From Streptomyces platensis (lineage in GTDB: Bacteria; Actinomycetota; Actinomycetes; Streptomycetales; Streptomycetaceae): DNA of 64,000 nt. Of this stretch, positions 42,204-51,639 are shown one piece after another. The DNA is taken from assembly GCF_008704855.1 (NCBI RefSeq), contig NZ_CP023691.1:6262001-6326000 (forward strand), given 5' to 3'. The notes beneath the pieces were generated by a model. That model ran no database searches. It saw only the letters and a list, made by a program, of their open reading frames with translations, and was not told where the DNA came from. Every line of letters starts with the position of its first letter. Positions within the stretch are counted from its first letter, which is position 1. The position numbers were made by a program, and so were the translations under genes.

Positions 42204-43155
42204 GCGGAGGGCCATAGGGGAGGCGCTGTGCACGCGGCTGCGGAAACCACGGCTCCGCAGCCGTGCTCATCTCGCGTGCCAGGGCCACCGTCAGGGCACG
42301 GAAGATGCGTACGTCGGGATGGGTGTCGGTGGTGCGGGTGGCAAGGACGCTGTGCGCACGAGGAGCGTCCAGCACCGTCACATAGCGGGTGCCGGGCCAG
42401 GGGTAGTAGCGCGCGAAGGAATGGAGGCCGGAGCCGGCGCCACGGCCCGCCGCCACACTCGTGAGGACGTCCTGAGGGGTGAGGGCGTAATCGGGCGCAC
42501 GGTGCTCGCCGGATGTGAAGTACAGGTAGTCGGTGAAGTTGCGAGGCGTGTGCGGGGGCACCTGAAGGTAGGGCAGGTCGATGACATCGGCCAGGTGGAC
42601 ACCGGTTCCGGCGGCGTCCGCGAGGGGAGAACGGGCCGGGACCGCCACGATCCGCTGTTCGGTGGTGAGGAGGTCCACGTCGAGGCCCTCGGCTTCGAAG
42701 GCAGGGCGGACGAAGGCCACGTCCACGCGTTCCTCGCGCAGCGCGCTGATGTGTTCGGTGAAGTTCAACTGGACGAGTTCCAGGGGCACTTCGGGGCGCG
42801 CACGGCGGAAGGCGTTGACGGCGGCCGGGGTGACCTCGGCCGAGCCGTGACCCATGATGCCCACCCGTAGGGTGCGGACGGCCGCCGGCGGAGCGAGGGC
42901 GGCCTCGGTCACGTCCTCGACGGCCGCATGTGCCGCGGCGAGCAGGGTGCGGGCGTGGGAGACCAGCCGGTGTCCGGCGGCGGTCGGCACGACAGGGCCG
43001 TTGCCGCGGTCCAGCAGCCGGGCACCGAACTCCCGCTCCAGCTGCTGTACATGCAGGGTGACGGCGGCCGGGGACAGGAAGAGCCGGGCGGCCGCCCGTC
43101 CGTAGTGTTCCTCCTCGACCACCGCCAGGAACGAGGACAGCTTCCGCAGATCCAT
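42145..43155 (-). CDS. LysR family transcriptional regulator with extended C-terminus
   Basis: N-terminal winged HTH (MDLRKLSSFLAVVEEEHYGR; AVTLHVQQLEREFGARLLDR) and a substrate-binding domain ending near ALTVALAREMST. The 336 residues exceed the ~300 usual for LysR because a ~38-residue Pro/Arg-rich tail is read antisense through the end of the PotD-like gene. ATG 43155 chosen; the in-frame extension to 43395 overlaps the MFS gene. Divergent from the MFS transporter (100-bp gap), its probable target. Confidence 0.9.
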   Translation of the reverse strand: MDLRKLSSFLAVVEEEHYGRAAARLFLSPAAVTLHVQQLEREFGARLLDRGNGPVVPTAAGHRLVSHARTLLAAAHAAVEDVTEAALAPPAAVRTLRVGIMGHGSAEVTPAAVNAFRRARPEVPLELVQLNFTEHISALREERVDVAFVRPAFEAEGLDVDLLTTEQRIVAVPARSPLADAAGTGVHLADVIDLPYLQVPPHTPRNFTDYLYFTSGEHRAPDYALTPQDVLTSVAAGRGAGSGLHSFARYYPWPGTRYVTVLDAPRAHSVLATRTTDTHPDVRIFRALTVALAREMSTAAEPWFPQPRAQRLPYGPPLTTPPSRSTPWRTPSAPSR

Positions 43156-43255
43156 ACGGGCCACGATACGACCGTGTCGCGCCTGGTCACCGGGGCATTG
43201 AGGATTCCTGAACGGGGGCAGCGCCGGGCAACGCCCGGACCGTACAACGGTCGCC

Positions 43256-44536
43256 ATGAGCAAGCACGCCGCCCCGACCGCTGTACCTGAAGCCTCCACT
43301 CCCACCGCGCCGACGGGGTCGGGCACACCCGCGCCCGTCCCCCGGCACTGGCTGAGCGCGGGCTGGGTGATGACGGCTTCCGGGTGGAGTGCCAACCAGT
43401 TCTCCGCCCTGCTGGGTTCCTACCGCAGCGAACTGGGCCTGACCACGGCCGTCACGACCGCGCTGTTCGGCATTTACGTGCTGGGACTCATCCCCGGCCT
43501 GCTGCTGGGCGGGCCGCTCGCCGACCGGTGGGGCCGTCGGCCCCTCGTCTTCCTCGCGTTGGGCACGTCGGCTCTGGCCACCTGTCTGCTGATGACCGGC
43601 CCCGCGTCGGCCGCCTTCTTGTGGCCGGGGCGCTTCCTGACCGGGATCGGTGCGGGTGCCCTGCTGGCCGCGGGCAGCGCGTGGATCAAGGAGCTGTCCT
43701 CGCCCCCGTACGGCACCGCCACCAACCCGGGGGTGGCGGCCCGTCGATCCGGTCTGTTCCTGTCCGCCGGCTTCGCGACCGGCGGCCTGGCCGCCTCCCT
43801 CATCGCCCAGTGGGCGCCGCACCCCATGGTCACCGCCTATTTCCCGCACCTGATCCTCTCCGCCGTCGCGGCGCTCTGTGCCGCCCGCGCCCCGGAATCC
43901 GCTCCGGCTCACCCCGGTGAGACCTCGGTGGCTCCCGGGCCCGGCGCACGGCGGGAGCAGCGCGCCTCGGCGGCCGAGTTCCGCCGACTGGTCGCCCCCG
44001 TGGCTCCGTGGGTGTTCATCGCCCCGGCAATCGCCTTCGCCACGCTGCCCGGCCTGGTCGACGCCGGCCTGGAGGGCCGGCAGACCGTGTACGCCGGTGT
44101 GATCACCGCTGTCACCCCTGGTGCCGGCATCATGGTGGCGCCCTTCGCGCGTGCGCTGGCCGCCCGGCACCGCATCGCCACCGGCGCCCTCGGACTGGCC
44201 GCCGTCGCCCTCGGGATGCTGATCGCCGCGCTCGCCGCCGCACAGGCCCAGCCCGTGGTCGCGCTGATCGCGTCGGTGGTGCTCGGTGCGGGCTACGGCC
44301 TGTGCGTCGCCTACGGCCTCACCGAGGTCGCTGCCCTCGCGCCGGCGCACCGGCTGGCGCGGTTGACCTCGTACTTCTGGACGCTGGCATACCTGGGTTT
44401 CCTCGCCCCCTACGTGTTCACCCTGTGCACCGGTGTCCTTTCACCGCCCGCCGTCCTCATCGGCGCCGCGGTGCTGGCCGTGAGCACGCTCCTGGTCATC
44501 GCTTACCGCGGCACCCGCCAGGCGTCCGCGCACTGA
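43256..44536 (+). CDS. MFS transporter
   Basis: A 426-residue protein with about 12 membrane segments in two halves, and the MFS motif A between segments 2 and 3 (GPLADRWGRRPLVF). A Pro/Thr-rich ~30-residue leader precedes segment 1. Probably a drug or metabolite exporter controlled by the divergent LysR protein; the substrate cannot be inferred. Confidence 0.88.
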   Translation: MSKHAAPTAVPEASTPTAPTGSGTPAPVPRHWLSAGWVMTASGWSANQFSALLGSYRSELGLTTAVTTALFGIYVLGLIPGLLLGGPLADRWGRRPLVFLALGTSALATCLLMTGPASAAFLWPGRFLTGIGAGALLAAGSAWIKELSSPPYGTATNPGVAARRSGLFLSAGFATGGLAASLIAQWAPHPMVTAYFPHLILSAVAALCAARAPESAPAHPGETSVAPGPGARREQRASAAEFRRLVAPVAPWVFIAPAIAFATLPGLVDAGLEGRQTVYAGVITAVTPGAGIMVAPFARALAARHRIATGALGLAAVALGMLIAALAAAQAQPVVALIASVVLGAGYGLCVAYGLTEVAALAPAHRLARLTSYFWTLAYLGFLAPYVFTLCTGVLSPPAVLIGAAVLAVSTLLVIAYRGTRQASAH

Positions 44537-44617
44537 CCCGAACCCGCCACGGCCGGGACTGCCCTGCCGTGGGAGGGGAAGTGGCTCATCAGATTTCAGG
44601 GAAGTGGAGCGATCGAA

Positions 44618-45418
44618 ATGGCGGAAGTGGCGGCACTGCATGAATCCTTCTATCGGCCCCTGGGCGACGGCCAATACGCGAGCAGCCCCTCCACCGCGGG
44701 GCCGTGGAGCCCGAAGGCACAGCACGGTGGCCCGCCCTCCGCGCTGATGGGGCGGGCGTTCGAGCAGCACGCGCCCCGGGAGGGGTTCCGCGTTGCCCGC
44801 ATCACGCTGGAGCTGCCGCGCCCGGTTCCGGTGGGCGATCTGCGGGCCGAAGTCCGTACCCTCCGCTCGGGCGGGCGCACCGAGCTGTTGGAGGGCGAGC
44901 TGACCTCGGACGGTGAGAGGGTGCTGATGGCACGGGCCTGGCGGGTGGCCGGCAGTCCTGCCGACACTCCCCGGCTGCGGCCCGTTTCCGACCCGCCGCA
45001 GCTTCCTCACCCGCAGCCCGCGCACACGATGGCGGATGCTCACCTGGACGGCTACATGTCAGCAATGGAGTGGCGGTTCGCGCCAGGAGAAGGGTTTGAC
45101 ACGCCCGGACCGGGAACGGCCTGGGCGCGGCAGCGCATCCCGCTGGTGGCCGGCGAGGAAGACACTCCTCTGACGCGGGCCCTGACCCTGGCCGACAGCA
45201 GCTGGGGGGTGGCCTTCGAACTCGACCACCGGCAGCAGTTCGTCATCAACACGGACGTCACGCTGGCGCTGCACCGAGAGCCCGTCGGTGAATGGTTGTG
45301 CGTACGGTCCGCGACCGCGGCCAGCCCTGGCGGATCCGGCCTGGCACTCGGGCAGCTCGACGACAGGGACGGAGACTGCGGCCGCGTCCTGCAAACCTTG
45401 TTGGTCGCCGACCGCTGA
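44618..45418 (+). CDS. Acyl-CoA thioesterase-like double-hotdog protein
   Basis: The 266 residues align with the TesB-like thioesterase fold: an N-terminal hotdog (STAGPWSPKAQHGGPPSALM; VARITLELPRPVPVGDLRAE) and a C-terminal one with LTRALTLADSSWGVAFELDH and FVINTDVTLALHREP-like segments. Family members hydrolyse acyl-CoA thioesters, but many actinobacterial ones are untested. ATG 44618, 81 bp after the MFS gene and same strand. Confidence 0.78.
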   Translation: MAEVAALHESFYRPLGDGQYASSPSTAGPWSPKAQHGGPPSALMGRAFEQHAPREGFRVARITLELPRPVPVGDLRAEVRTLRSGGRTELLEGELTSDGERVLMARAWRVAGSPADTPRLRPVSDPPQLPHPQPAHTMADAHLDGYMSAMEWRFAPGEGFDTPGPGTAWARQRIPLVAGEEDTPLTRALTLADSSWGVAFELDHRQQFVINTDVTLALHREPVGEWLCVRSATAASPGGSGLALGQLDDRDGDCGRVLQTLLVADR

Positions 45419-45536
45419 GGGCCCGCGAGCAGGTGGTGAACCCAGGTGACGGGCGCGGCCGTTCGCCTTCGGGAGCCACCCCGCCGCGGTCCAGGGCGAC
45501 GGGGCAGCGGGAGTCAGGCCGTCGTGGCCGTCGCCG

Positions 45537-46559
45537 TCAGCCGCGCCACGATGCCGTGTAGGCGTCGATCTCGGCCGCCAGCTTCGCCTTGGCGGTGGTG
45601 TCCATGAAGGACGCGGTGACGGCGTTCTTGGCGAGGGCGGCCAGGCCGGTGGTGTCCAGGCCCAGCAGACGGGCGGCGACGGCGTATTCGGTGTTGAGGT
45701 CCGTGCCGAACATCGGAGGGTCGTCGCTGTTGATGGTGACCAGCACGCCCGCGTCGGCCATCTCCTTGACCGGGTGCTCCTCCAGGGTGCGCACCGCGCG
45801 GGTGGCGATGTTGGAGGTGGGGCAGACCTCCAGCGGGATGCGGTGCTCGGCGAGATGGGCCAGCAGCCGGGGGTCCTGGGTGGCGCTGGTGCCATGGCCG
45901 ATGCGCTCGGCGCCCAGCTCGTTGAGGGCGTCCCAGATCGTGCCGGGACCGGTGGTCTCCCCGGCGTGCGGTACGGAGTGCAGACCGGCCGCGCGGGCGC
46001 GGTCGAAGTACGGCTTGAACTGCGGGCGCGGCACCCCGATCTCCGGGCCGCCGAGGCCGAACGAGACCAGGCCCTCGGGCTGGAGGTCACAGGCGATCCT
46101 GGCGGTCTCCTCCGCTGCCTCCAGGCCCGCCTCACCGGGGATGTCGAAGCACCAGCGCAGCACCACGCCCAGCTCCGACTCCGCCGCCTTCCGGGCGTCC
46201 TCGATGGCCTCGACGTACGCGGCGTCGGGGATACCGCGGCGGGTCGAGCTGAACGGGGTGAGGGTCAGCTCGGCGTAGCGGATCTGCTGCCGCGCCATGT
46301 CCCGGGCGACCTCGTAGGTCAGCAGCCGGACGTCCTCGGCGTCGCGGACCAGGTCCACGACGGAGAGATAGACCTCGATGAAATGCGCGAAGTCGCGGAA
46401 GGTGAAGTAGTCGGCCAGCGCTTCGGGGTCGGTGGGGACGGCGGAGTCGGGGTGCCGCGCCGCCAGCTCGGAGACGATGCGCGGGGAGGCCGATCCGACG
46501 TGGTGGACGTGCAGCTCCGCCTTGGGCAGGCCCGCGATGAAAGCATCGAGATCGGACAA
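45537..46559 (-). CDS. Adenosine deaminase family amidohydrolase
   Basis: The 340-residue TIM-barrel enzyme has metal ligands in ELHVHHVG (His17, His19), the catalytic PHAGET segment, and NSDDPPMF. TTG start with AGGAGG six bases upstream is convincing. The HVHHVGS start and the short length are of the group (COG1816) in which Streptomyces members have been shown to deaminate 6-aminodeoxyfutalosine for menaquinone synthesis, so that substrate is a serious alternative to adenosine. No mqn gene is nearby. Confidence 0.85.
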   Translation of the reverse strand: MSDLDAFIAGLPKAELHVHHVGSASPRIVSELAARHPDSAVPTDPEALADYFTFRDFAHFIEVYLSVVDLVRDAEDVRLLTYEVARDMARQQIRYAELTLTPFSSTRRGIPDAAYVEAIEDARKAAESELGVVLRWCFDIPGEAGLEAAEETARIACDLQPEGLVSFGLGGPEIGVPRPQFKPYFDRARAAGLHSVPHAGETTGPGTIWDALNELGAERIGHGTSATQDPRLLAHLAEHRIPLEVCPTSNIATRAVRTLEEHPVKEMADAGVLVTINSDDPPMFGTDLNTEYAVAARLLGLDTTGLAALAKNAVTASFMDTTAKAKLAAEIDAYTASWRG

Positions 46560-46687
46560 CGGTTCCTCCTGGTCAAAGGGTGCGCGAGGGTGCGTTGGAA
46601 CGGCCTGGCCATGCTAAGCGGGGCGGGGCCGGCCGGGGGCGGGGGTCCGCGGACCGCTCCCGCGCCCGGCCGGCTCCACGGTCCGCC

Positions 46688-47311
46688 TCACGATCCCGCG
46701 CCGGCCGCTTCCCGCAGCCGCTGGCGGGCCGCCATCAGCGCGAAGCCCAGCAGATTCAGACCCCGCCAGCGCGCCGGGTCCGCGGCCCGCTCGTCGTCGG
46801 CGGCGAGGCCGATGCCCCATATCCGGTCCACGGGGCTGGCCTCGACCAGCACCCGGGAGTTCGTGCCGAGCAGGTACTCCCGCAGGGCGGCGTCCTGGCC
46901 GAACTTGTGGACGCTGCCCTCGACGACCAGGTCGAAGCGGTGCCGCTGCCAGGTCTCCTCGTCGAAGCCGCGGACCGTGCGCCCGGCGTCCTTGGCCTGC
47001 TTGGGGTGGCGGGCCGCGAGGACCCGCCGCTCCGCCTCCGCATCGCCGAACAGCCGGGCCTTGCCGGCCATCATCCAGTGCTCCGCGGTGGCGTAGCGGA
47101 CGCCCTCGGCGGTGAAGGGGGCGGGCCACCACTGGCTGAAGCAGCTCACGCCCAGGCTGCCGTCGCGGCGGGGGCTGTGGCCCCAGAAATGGACGTATTT
47201 GAGACGCTTGCCGGTGGCGGTCCGCCGGCACAGCTCCCCGACCGAGCGGGGCCCGTCCGCGACCGGTCCGGCCGCGTCCCCCGTGGTGCTCCCCGTGCTG
47301 TCGTGCATCAT
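46688..47311 (-). CDS. NADAR (YbiA-like) family protein
   Basis: The 207-residue protein contains the NADAR signature elements YVHFWGHSPRRDG, CFSQWWPAPFTAEGVRYATA, EHWMMAGKARLF and RIWGIGLAADD. Family members act as N-glycosidases on riboflavin intermediates or remove ADP-ribose from guanine in DNA/RNA; some are antitoxins of DarT-type toxins. No DarT-like gene is seen here, so a housekeeping role is more likely. Start ATG 47311 or 47308. Confidence 0.88.
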   Translation of the reverse strand: MMHDSTGSTTGDAAGPVADGPRSVGELCRRTATGKRLKYVHFWGHSPRRDGSLGVSCFSQWWPAPFTAEGVRYATAEHWMMAGKARLFGDAEAERRVLAARHPKQAKDAGRTVRGFDEETWQRHRFDLVVEGSVHKFGQDAALREYLLGTNSRVLVEASPVDRIWGIGLAADDERAADPARWRGLNLLGFALMAARQRLREAAGAGS

Positions 47312-47321
47312 GCCGGGATTC

Positions 47322-47414
47322 TGTCAGCGGGCACTGACAACGTGTCGGGGTCCCCGAGGATGAAATCGCAGAATCCGTCGCGTAACCAAAAGGCAACAAC
47401 GGAATCCCTTGTTG
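47322..47414. promoter_or_regulatory. Two inverted repeats between the NADAR gene and the polyamine operon
   Basis: TGTCAG-CGGGCA-CTGACA (47322-47339) lies 11 bp before the NADAR start; CAACAA-N9-TTGTTG (47394-47414) lies closer to the dehydrogenase. Either could be an operator for the divergent units; the second sits in an AT-richer promoter-like stretch. Confidence 0.4.
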
Positions 47415-47512
47415 AGGCCGCTCTACTCTGTCAAGATCGGCCATCGATTCCGGAAATAGCTACGCCGGAAGGTGCCGCTGAGCGGCTCCGGCGCCCGGCG
47501 GAGGAGAGCACC

Positions 47513-49030
47513 ATGGATCACCGATTCGATGTCACCGAGCGGTTCGCCGAGGGCGCGCAATTCATCGCGGGAAGTCTCCGCGCCGGCAGTTCCGGACGCA
47601 CCCAGGACGTCGTGGACCCGGCGACCGGCGAGACGGTGTACTCCTACGCACTCGCGGGGACGGCGGATGTCGACGCGGCCGTGGACGCCGCCCGGCAGGC
47701 GTTCCCGGAGTGGGGCGGTGCCACACCGGGGGAGCGCTCCGACACTCTGCACCGTTTCGCCGCCGCGCTCGCCGAGGACGCCGGTGATCTGGCCTACGCG
47801 GAATCGCTGAACTGCGGAAAGCCGATCAAGCTCAGCAACGAGTTCGACGTACCGGGCTCGATCGACAACGCGGCCTTTTTCGCGGGCGCCGCCCGTCATC
47901 TGGAGGGCAAGGCGGCCGGCGAATACAGCGCCGACCACACCTCCGTCATCCGCCGCGAGCCGATCGGCGTGGTCGGCTCCATCGCGCCGTGGAACTACCC
48001 GCTCCAGATGGCCGCCTGGAAGGTGCTGCCGGCCATCGCCGCGGGCAACACCATCGTCCTGAAGCCGGCCGAGATCACCCCGTTCACCTCGCTGCTGTTC
48101 GCCCAGGCCGCGCAGCGCGCCGGGCTGCCCGACGGGGTGCTCAACATCGTCTCCGGGGCGGGCCGGGACGCCGGTGAGCGCCTCGTCGGCCACCCCTCCG
48201 TCGCGATGACCTCCTTCACCGGCTCGACCGCCGTCGGCAAGCGGGTCGCCGAGATCGCCACCGGCACGGTCAAGCGGCTGCACCTCGAACTCGGCGGCAA
48301 GGCCCCGTTCGTCGTCTTCGACGACGCGGATCTGGAGGCCGCCGTCCATGGCGCGGTCGCCGGATCGCTGATCAACACCGGCCAGGACTGCACCGCCGCC
48401 ACCCGCGCCTACGTCCAGCGCCCGCTCTACGACGCTTTCGTCAGCGGCGTCGCCGACCTGATGGCGACCGTACGGCTCGGCGACCCCTTCGACCCGTCCA
48501 CCGACCTGGGCCCGCTGATCTCGCACACCCAGCGCGACCGGGTGGCCGGCTTCGTCGACCGGGCGCGCGGCTACGCCACCGTGGTCACCGGCGGTGAGGC
48601 TCCCGGTGGCGAGCTGGCCAAGGGCGCGTACTACCGGCCGACGCTGATCGCCGGGGCCGCGCAGGACAGCGAGATCGTGCAGTCCGAGATCTTCGGTCCG
48701 GTGCTGGTCGTGCTGCCCTTCGACAGCGACGACGAGGGCATCGCGCTGGCCAATGACACCCCCTACGGGCTGGCCGCCTCCGCCTGGAGCCGGGACGTCT
48801 ACCGCACCGGCCGGGCCACCCGTGAGATCAACGCGGGCTGTGTCTGGGTCAACGACCACATCCCGATCCTCAGCGAGATGCCGCACGGCGGCGCCAAGGC
48901 ATCCGGCTACGGCAAGGACATGTCGGCCTACTCCTTCGACGAGTACACCCAGGTCAAGCACGTCATGTACGACAACACGGCGGTCGCGCGCAAGGACTGG
49001 CACCGCACGATCTTCGGGGACCGCCCGTAA
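47513..49030 (+). CDS. Aminobutyraldehyde/gamma-glutamyl-aminobutyraldehyde dehydrogenase
   Basis: Aldehyde dehydrogenase with Cys293 in TGQDCTAATR, Glu in LELGGKAPFVV and APWNYPLQMAAWKVLPAIAA; 505 residues. It is a paralogue of the enzyme at 39452 and opens the polyamine importer operon. ATG 47513 preceded by GAGGAGA; the in-frame 5' extension to 46580 crosses NADAR antisense and is rejected. With the PuuB-like oxidase at the operon's end, oxidation of a (glutamyl-)aminobutyraldehyde is the likely reaction. Confidence 0.87.
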   Translation: MDHRFDVTERFAEGAQFIAGSLRAGSSGRTQDVVDPATGETVYSYALAGTADVDAAVDAARQAFPEWGGATPGERSDTLHRFAAALAEDAGDLAYAESLNCGKPIKLSNEFDVPGSIDNAAFFAGAARHLEGKAAGEYSADHTSVIRREPIGVVGSIAPWNYPLQMAAWKVLPAIAAGNTIVLKPAEITPFTSLLFAQAAQRAGLPDGVLNIVSGAGRDAGERLVGHPSVAMTSFTGSTAVGKRVAEIATGTVKRLHLELGGKAPFVVFDDADLEAAVHGAVAGSLINTGQDCTAATRAYVQRPLYDAFVSGVADLMATVRLGDPFDPSTDLGPLISHTQRDRVAGFVDRARGYATVVTGGEAPGGELAKGAYYRPTLIAGAAQDSEIVQSEIFGPVLVVLPFDSDDEGIALANDTPYGLAASAWSRDVYRTGRATREINAGCVWVNDHIPILSEMPHGGAKASGYGKDMSAYSFDEYTQVKHVMYDNTAVARKDWHRTIFGDRP

Positions 49031-49168
49031 GGGCTGTCCGCCGCCGAGCACCACCGAGCACCACCGAGCCCCCCACCGGCCCCCGCGGGCCCCCTCCAGC
49101 GGCCAGCGCCGCGCGGCATCGTCACCACCGGCCGAGCGCCGGGCTCACCCCCTGAAAGGGCACTGCGC

Positions 49169-50416
49169 ATGGAGCACCACCAGCAGCCCGAACCCCTGTC
49201 CCCGGCCGAACTCGCCGCCGTGCGCCGTAGCATGACCGACGGCCGGCTCGCCATGACCCGCCGCTCCCTGCTGCGCGCGAGCGGCGCCATGGCGGCCACG
49301 ATCGGCGGCCTCGGTGCCCTGTCGGCCTGCGGTATCCCGCCCGCGGGCCGTACGGACGCCGGCCGTTCCGAGGACCACTCCGGGGCGGAGAAGCGGATCA
49401 GCTTCTCCAACTGGACCGAGTACATGGACGTCACCGACGACGGCAAGCACCGGCCCACCCTGGAGCACTTCACCAAGCGCACCGGTATCGCGGTCAAATA
49501 CACCGAGGACATCAACGACAACGACGAGTTCTTCGGCAAGATCCAGGCCCAGCTCGCGGCGGGCCAGGACACCGGCCGGGATCTGATCGTGCTCACCGAC
49601 TGGATGTGCGCGCGGATGATCTCCCTCGGCTGGATCGAGTCACTGGACCCGGCCAACCTGCCGCACGCCTACAGCAACCTCACGCCGCAGTTCCGCAACC
49701 CCGCCTGGGACCCCGGCCGCGCGCACTCCTACCCCTGGCAGGGCATCCCGGCGATCATCGCGTACAACAAGAAGGCCACCGGGGGCCGCAAGGTCGACTC
49801 GATCAGCCAGCTGCTGGAGGACCCGAAGCTCAAGGGCCGGGTCGGCTTCCTGTCCGAGATGCGCGACAGCGTCGGACTGACCCTCCTGGACATGGGCAAA
49901 CGGCCCGAGGACTGCACCGCGGACGACTTCGACGCGGCCCTCGCCCGCCTCCAGAAGGGCGTGGACTCCAAGCAGATCCGCCGCTTCACCGGCAACGACT
50001 ACACCACCGACCTGGACAAGGGCGACCTCGCCGCCTGTGTGGCCTGGGCGGGCGACGTCGTCCAGCTCCAGAACGACAACCCGGACATCGGCTTCGCCGT
50101 CCCCAAGGACGGCTACATGACGTCCACCGACAACCTCATGGTGCCGAACAAGGCCCGCCACAAGCAGAACGCCGAACGGCTCATCGACTACTTCTACGAG
50201 CCGAAGGTGGCGGCGAAGATCGCGGCGTACATCAACTACGTCTGCCCCGTGGAAGGCGTACGCGAGGAACTCGCCAAGATCGACAAGAAGGCGGCCGCCA
50301 ACCCGCTGATCATCCCGGACCAGGAGATGGCCGAGAAGTCCCACTCCTTCCGTGCCCTGTCCGCCAAGGAGAACAAGGCGTTCACTCAGAAGTTCTCCGA
50401 CCTCACCGGCGCCTGA
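49169..50416 (+). CDS. potD: Polyamine ABC transporter substrate-binding lipoprotein PotD
   Basis: A 28-residue cytoplasmic leader, Tat-like TRRSLLRASG and lipobox LSAC precede a PotD/PotF-type binding domain (ISFSNWTEYMDVTDD; YTEDINDNDEFFGKIQAQLA; DWMCARMISLGWIESLDPAN; YINYVCPVEGV). 415 residues. Followed by potA, potB and potC in the same direction. Ligand probably spermidine or putrescine. Confidence 0.92.
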   Translation: MEHHQQPEPLSPAELAAVRRSMTDGRLAMTRRSLLRASGAMAATIGGLGALSACGIPPAGRTDAGRSEDHSGAEKRISFSNWTEYMDVTDDGKHRPTLEHFTKRTGIAVKYTEDINDNDEFFGKIQAQLAAGQDTGRDLIVLTDWMCARMISLGWIESLDPANLPHAYSNLTPQFRNPAWDPGRAHSYPWQGIPAIIAYNKKATGGRKVDSISQLLEDPKLKGRVGFLSEMRDSVGLTLLDMGKRPEDCTADDFDAALARLQKGVDSKQIRRFTGNDYTTDLDKGDLAACVAWAGDVVQLQNDNPDIGFAVPKDGYMTSTDNLMVPNKARHKQNAERLIDYFYEPKVAAKIAAYINYVCPVEGVREELAKIDKKAAANPLIIPDQEMAEKSHSFRALSAKENKAFTQKFSDLTGA

Positions 50417-50475
50417 TCCCCCACCTCCCAGGCCCGCCCGAGCCGTTTCGCCCTCCGACCCACGGGACGACCGAC

Positions 50476-51639
50476 ATGACCCACTCCGCGACCCCCCAGA
50501 GCAGCGGCGGCGACGTCCGCCTCCAGGGGATCAGCAAGACCTACGGCTCCTTCACCGCCGTCCATCCGCTCGACCTGACCGTCCCCGCGGGCTCCTTCTT
50601 CGCGCTCCTGGGCGCCTCGGGCTGCGGCAAGACGACCACCCTGCGCATGATCGCCGGGCTGGAGGAGCCCACCACCGGCACCGTCGAGCTGTCCGGCCGG
50701 GACGTCACGGTCCTGCCGCCGTACAAGCGCCAGGTCAACACCGTCTTCCAGAACTACGCGCTCTTCCCGCACCTGGACATCTACGAGAACGTCGCCTTCG
50801 GTCTGCGCCGGCGCGGCATCAAGTCCGTCAAGAAGCAGGTCGAGGAGATGCTCGACCTGGTCCAGCTCGGCCCGATGGCGCGCCGCAAGCCGCAGCAGCT
50901 CTCCGGCGGCCAGCAGCAGCGCGTCGCGGTCGCCCGCGCGCTGATCAACCACCCCCAGGTGCTGCTGCTCGACGAACCGCTCGGCGCCCTCGACCTCAAG
51001 CTGCGCCGCCAGATGCAGCTGGAGCTCAAGCGCATCCAGACCGAGGTCGGCATCACCTTCGTCCATGTCACCCACGACCAGGAGGAGGCCATGACGATGG
51101 CCGACACCGTGGCCGTGATGAACGGCGGCCGGGTCGAACAGCTCGGCGCCCCCGCCGACCTCTACGAGAACCCCGCCACCACCTTCGTCGCCAACTTCCT
51201 GGGCACCTCCAACCTCATCGAGGCCGAGGTCGTCGAGGCCGGCGGGGACGAGCTGCTGCTCAAGGCGGCCGACGCCAAGCTGCGGCTGCCCGCCGCCCGG
51301 TGCAGCGCCCCGGCCCGTACCGGTGGGAAGGTGCTGGCCGGTATACGGCCCGAGAAGGTCGCCCTCAAGCACACCGATGACGCCGGCACCATCGCCGAAG
51401 GCCGCAACCGGCTGCCCGGCCGCATCAAGGACGCCAGCTTCATCGGCGTCTCCACCCAGTACGTCGTCGAGGTACCCGGCCTGGGCCAACTCGCCGTCTA
51501 CGAGCAGAACGTCGAGCGCGACGGGCGCCTCGTCCCCGGCGCCGAGATCGTCCTGCACTGGAACCCGGCGCACACCTTCGGTCTGGACGCCGCACAGGAC
51601 ATCCAGGCCGGCGCGGACCTCGACGAGGAGGCCGCGTGA
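50476..51639 (+). CDS. potA: Polyamine ABC transporter ATP-binding protein PotA
   Basis: The 387-residue ATPase has Walker A GASGCGKTT, Q-loop VFQNYALFPHL, signature LSGGQQQRVAVARAL, Walker B LLLDEPLGALD and H-loop HVTHDQEEA, plus a C-terminal TOBE domain (LAGIRPEKVALKH). ATG 50476 after ACGACCGAC; the upstream in-frame extension is a shadow over potD. Overlaps potB by 4 bp (GTGA). Confidence 0.95.
   Translation: MTHSATPQSSGGDVRLQGISKTYGSFTAVHPLDLTVPAGSFFALLGASGCGKTTTLRMIAGLEEPTTGTVELSGRDVTVLPPYKRQVNTVFQNYALFPHLDIYENVAFGLRRRGIKSVKKQVEEMLDLVQLGPMARRKPQQLSGGQQQRVAVARALINHPQVLLLDEPLGALDLKLRRQMQLELKRIQTEVGITFVHVTHDQEEAMTMADTVAVMNGGRVEQLGAPADLYENPATTFVANFLGTSNLIEAEVVEAGGDELLLKAADAKLRLPAARCSAPARTGGKVLAGIRPEKVALKHTDDAGTIAEGRNRLPGRIKDASFIGVSTQYVVEVPGLGQLAVYEQNVERDGRLVPGAEIVLHWNPAHTFGLDAAQDIQAGADLDEEAA

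Noticed and set aside
42204..44617. LysR-MFS-thioesterase segment as a mobile element
   Set aside because: No transposase, integrase, terminal inverted repeats or target duplication is visible; insertion is inferred only from the overlapping LysR tail.
46688..47311. NADAR protein as antitoxin of a DarT-type toxin system
   Set aside because: No DarT-like ADP-ribosyltransferase gene lies on either side; neighbours are an adenosine deaminase-family gene and a polyamine operon.
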